Origin: Flavobacteriaceae bacterium UBA7302
GTDB taxonomy: Bacteria > Bacteroidota > Bacteroidia > Flavobacteriales > Flavobacteriaceae
Reading direction: 5' to 3'
Assembly: GCA_002471825.1 (NCBI GenBank)
Contig: DKQS01000006.1
Span: 186,001 to 250,000, forward strand
Length of the DNA stretch: 64,000 bases
In this document: positions 61,617 to 64,000 of the stretch, piece by piece
Layout: each line of letters begins with the position of its first letter
Numbering within the stretch: the stretch's first letter is position 1
Notes under the pieces: model-generated
What the model saw: only the letters and a program-made list of their open reading frames with translations
Told to the model about the DNA's origin: nothing
Databases searched by the model: none
Made by a program: the position numbers and the translations under genes

Positions 61617-63077
61617 ATGCCTAGAAGAGAACGCAATCCTTTTGTAAAAAGAAACGAAACCATTGACATCCAAATTGAAGACTATGCTTTTGGAGGTAAA
61701 GGCATTGGTCGTATTCGCAATGAACATGGCGAATTTGTGGTCTTTGTTCCGAATACCATCCCTGGACAGCTAGTCAAAGCCCGAATTGTAAAGAGTCGTA
61801 AGAAGTTTGCGGAAGCCAAACTCGTGGAGGTTGTGCAGCCTTCCGAAAACGAAACGGAAATTCCCTTTCAAGAAATTCCTGGGGCACCTTACATCAAATT
61901 ACCGATTGAACTTCAACACGCTTATAAAAAAGAAAGTACCTTTTCGTTACTCTCTAAAATTGGGAAGGTTGAAAATATTGAATCTAAGTTCGATGAATTC
62001 ATCTCCTCTCCCAACATTTTCCATTATAGAAATAAAATGGAATATGGATTTTCAGCCATTGGTTACGACCATGATCAAAAAACTGATGTAGATGAATTCA
62101 CCTTAGGATTCAAAAAAAGAGGTGTATGGTGGCTGGGTGATAATCTGAATAAGGACTCTGGTCTATTCGATAAGGAACTCGAAGATGTGTTGATGGATAT
62201 CCGTAACTATTGTAAAGATTCCGGATTCGCTCCTTGGCATGGACCGAAGCGAGAAGGATTTTTCAGGTATTTTGTAGTACGTAAATCCTTTATTAACAAT
62301 GAATTACTTTTCAACATTGTTACTACTTCTATACATGCAAAAGAGTTTGATTTTACAGCCTTTGGTGAATTCTTAAAAGATTTGTTTGGTGAACGTTTTG
62401 CTGGTTTATTACATACCATAAATGACGAAACAGGAGATCGAACCATTGCCACCACAGGGAGTGTTCAGTTGGTATTGGGTAAAGAAAAGATTGTAGAAGA
62501 ACTACTAGGACTTCAATTTGAAATTAGCATGCAGAGCTTTTTTCAAACCAATCCAAAATCGGCCGAAAAATTATACAGCAAAGTAATCGATTATGTGTTC
62601 GAAGACGAACGTATTGCCGAAGATGCTGTAGTACTTGATTTATTCTGTGGTACAGGAACCATTGGTCAATTGGTTGCTTCAAATTTGCCAGACACCAAGG
62701 TAATTGGAGTCGATATTGTGGCCTCAGCTATCAAGGACGCCAAAAAGAATGCTGAGAGAAATCAAATAGGCAATGTTGAGTTTTATGCAGATGATGTTGG
62801 GAAGTTTTTATACCATCAACCCCAATTCCAGAATCAAATTCGGACCCTTATTTTAGATCCGGCTCGAGCAGGAATTGCTCCAAAAACTTTGAAAAAGATC
62901 ATCAACCTAGATGCAAAACGATTGGTCTATGTTTCTTGTAATCCGGCCACGCAAGCTCGAGATACCGAAACTCTACAAAACTCAGGATACCATTTGAAGA
63001 AGTTTAGTTTGGTAGATCAATTTCCGCATACAGCTCATATAGAGACCATTGCCTTGTTTGAAAAAAGAGAGTCGTAA
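61617..63077 (+). CDS. rlmD: 23S rRNA (uracil-C5)-methyltransferase RlmD, Fe-S cysteines missing
   Basis: About 486 residues: an N-terminal TRAM domain (IEDYAFGGKGIGRI), a central domain, and a methyltransferase with LDLFCGTGTIGQ, DPARAGI and the catalytic cysteine in VYVSCNPATQARD. The frame opens at 61575, but a -7 box TATTTTTG at 61592-61599 lies inside it, so ATG 61617 (MPRRERN) is the start. The region that holds the Fe-S cysteines in E. coli RlmD reads FQEIPGAPYIKLPIEL here and has none. Confidence 0.9.
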   Translation: MPRRERNPFVKRNETIDIQIEDYAFGGKGIGRIRNEHGEFVVFVPNTIPGQLVKARIVKSRKKFAEAKLVEVVQPSENETEIPFQEIPGAPYIKLPIELQHAYKKESTFSLLSKIGKVENIESKFDEFISSPNIFHYRNKMEYGFSAIGYDHDQKTDVDEFTLGFKKRGVWWLGDNLNKDSGLFDKELEDVLMDIRNYCKDSGFAPWHGPKREGFFRYFVVRKSFINNELLFNIVTTSIHAKEFDFTAFGEFLKDLFGERFAGLLHTINDETGDRTIATTGSVQLVLGKEKIVEELLGLQFEISMQSFFQTNPKSAEKLYSKVIDYVFEDERIAEDAVVLDLFCGTGTIGQLVASNLPDTKVIGVDIVASAIKDAKKNAERNQIGNVEFYADDVGKFLYHQPQFQNQIRTLILDPARAGIAPKTLKKIINLDAKRLVYVSCNPATQARDTETLQNSGYHLKKFSLVDQFPHTAHIETIALFEKRES

Positions 63078-63134
63078 TTTTTGAGCCGACCGACTCATAA
63101 AAATGCCTTATTTTAGCGAAGAAAATCAGTCAAA

Positions 63135-63425
63135 ATGGAAAAACTTAAAGAGCAAGAAATTGAACAACGAATAGGAAGTCTTACCGATTGGGAATACTAT
63201 GACGACGCTATTCATACAAGTTTTGAATTTGATAACTTTAAAGATTGCATCAATGCCATGCAGCGCATCGCCTTTGAATGCGAAGCAATGAATCATCATC
63301 CAGAATGGACCAATGTGTACAATGTTTTAGACATTAAACTTACCACTCACGATGTGGGAGGCGTAACAGAGTTGGATCTTAAATTGGCTGAAATTATTGA
63401 CAACTTAATTGAAGTCGAAGAATAA
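63135..63425 (+). CDS. 4a-hydroxytetrahydrobiopterin dehydratase (PCD)
   Basis: A 96-residue pterin-4a-carbinolamine dehydratase. The active-site pattern is in MNHHPEWTNVYNVL with a third histidine in LTTHDVGGVTELD. It recycles oxidised tetrahydropterin, usually for phenylalanine hydroxylase, whose gene is not in this window. It may instead serve molybdopterin metabolism. It lies 58 bases after rlmD. Confidence 0.92.
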   Translation: MEKLKEQEIEQRIGSLTDWEYYDDAIHTSFEFDNFKDCINAMQRIAFECEAMNHHPEWTNVYNVLDIKLTTHDVGGVTELDLKLAEIIDNLIEVEE

Positions 63426-63428
63426 AGA

Positions 63429-63911
63429 ATGACAAGAAAGCTTCTCTTATATGGGTTATTACTTGGTTTGTTTCTAAGTTGTGAGAAAGACGATTTCTGC
63501 ACCTTTAATCCTGTAACCCCCAAGTTAATCTTACGGTTTTATGACGATGCCAATCCGCAATCCATAAAATCATTGCAACGTTTTTCTGTCATCGCACAGA
63601 GTAAAACAGATAGTTTATTTGTGAACCAAAGCATTGATAGTATTGCGCTTCCGTTAAATTCGAATGCTACCACAACGACTTACATCTTAAAAGTGAATAA
63701 TGTAGCTGGTGCAACGGCCGATAATGAAATAGCAACACTAACCATCTCTTACACACCTGTGGATACTTATGTTTCGAGATCCTGCGGATTTAAGGTGGAT
63801 TTTGAGAACCTAAGTATCAATTCGAGCGGGGGTTGGATTAAGAACATTACTCCGATTACCACTGCAACCATTGAAGATCAATCACAAGCCCATGTTCAAA
63901 TTTTCCACTAG
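63429..63911 (+). CDS. DUF6452-family lipoprotein
   Basis: A 160-residue predicted lipoprotein (LLLGLFLSCEKDDFC with lipobox cysteine) followed by a beta-rich domain. From memory the gene order rlmD - DUF6452 - DUF6048 is common in Flavobacteriaceae, and the family name is given on that basis and on sequence. Function unknown. It overlaps the next gene by 20 bases. Confidence 0.78.
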   Translation: MTRKLLLYGLLLGLFLSCEKDDFCTFNPVTPKLILRFYDDANPQSIKSLQRFSVIAQSKTDSLFVNQSIDSIALPLNSNATTTTYILKVNNVAGATADNEIATLTISYTPVDTYVSRSCGFKVDFENLSINSSGGWIKNITPITTATIEDQSQAHVQIFH

Positions 63912-64000
63912 TCTTTTCTGTTTGTTCTTTATGACATTGAGCATGTATGGTCAGGTTTCCACTGAGGATAGCGACAAAAAAAAGGATTCTATTTATCCTA
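63892..64000 (+). CDS. DUF6048-like exported protein (3' partial, cut by window end)
   Basis: ATG at 63892 opens a frame that runs to the window end. It encodes a signal peptide (TSLFCLFFMTLSMYGQ) and a charged start of the mature protein. The family call rests mainly on position after DUF6452. The two frames overlap by 20 bases. Confidence 0.55.
   Translation, partial: MFKFSTSLFCLFFMTLSMYGQVSTEDSDKKKDSIYP

Overview
The window reads as chromosomal DNA of a member of the Flavobacteriaceae (Bacteroidota). The evidence is low-GC sequence, promoters of the Bacteroidota type (TTG, 19 to 21 bases, TAnnTTTG), few Shine-Dalgarno sequences, several TTG starts, and a typical gene set: a PorV/PorQ-family outer-membrane protein, a TonB-dependent receptor with a carboxypeptidase-like N-terminal domain, BshB1, a CCC-motif membrane protein, DUF6452 and DUF6048. 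Genus and species cannot be told from the sequence. There are no insertion sequences, integrases, CRISPR arrays or rRNA genes. The content is core metabolism and maintenance, with one unusual non-coding locus.

Layout. 1-7.8 kb: a partial SDR lipoprotein, priA, an alpha/beta hydrolase with an unknown partner, two methyltransferases on opposite strands and a ZIP transporter. 7.8-13.8 kb: recQ divergent from kdsD-tatC-ahpD-like-lptB (Kdo isomerase, Tat translocase, LPS export), then a CDP-alcohol phosphatidyltransferase. 13.8-19.4 kb: hydrolase, PorV/PorQ-like protein, Lnb-like membrane protein, bifunctional ftcD, GNAT. 19.4-23.2 kb: aroQ, xerD, and an operon (small coiled-coil gene, zapA, probable 6S RNA, rny). 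23.3-29.5 kb: M23 peptidase, TonB receptor, bcp, nth, a 47-residue protein and an ECF sigma factor. 29.7-34.7 kb: uvrA, then a 700-base region with a candidate structured RNA, a helix-turn-helix regulator, tRNA-His and bshB1. 34.9-47.6 kb: SLC13 permease, pckA, a Cys/Met PLP enzyme, DUF2520-kdsC-DUF2147, pcm, oxidoreductases, a PagL-like protein, oxyR and an ABC-F ATPase. 47.7-64 kb: a lipoprotein, a DEAD-box helicase with a structured leader, an ion channel, a secreted CotH-like kinase with a PPP phosphatase, an alpha-oxoamine synthase next to a cysteine-synthase-like gene, an S9 peptidase, YbaB, small membrane proteins, rocD, rlmD, a pterin dehydratase, DUF6452 and the start of DUF6048.

The strongest candidate for something undescribed lies at 32805-33234. 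Two nearly identical promoters each carry a GTrGTA-N6-TACTAC inverted repeat. One would drive a transcript of about 350 nt whose hairpin loops repeatedly present CCCCUAA and which ends in a long terminator. The other drives the adjacent HTH gene, whose own message also contains CCCCTA. A second candidate is a pair of mutually exclusive hairpins just before the AUG of the DEAD-box helicase. Three nucleic-acid enzymes (RecQ, Nth, RlmD) lack the cysteine ligands that bind metal in their well-studied relatives.
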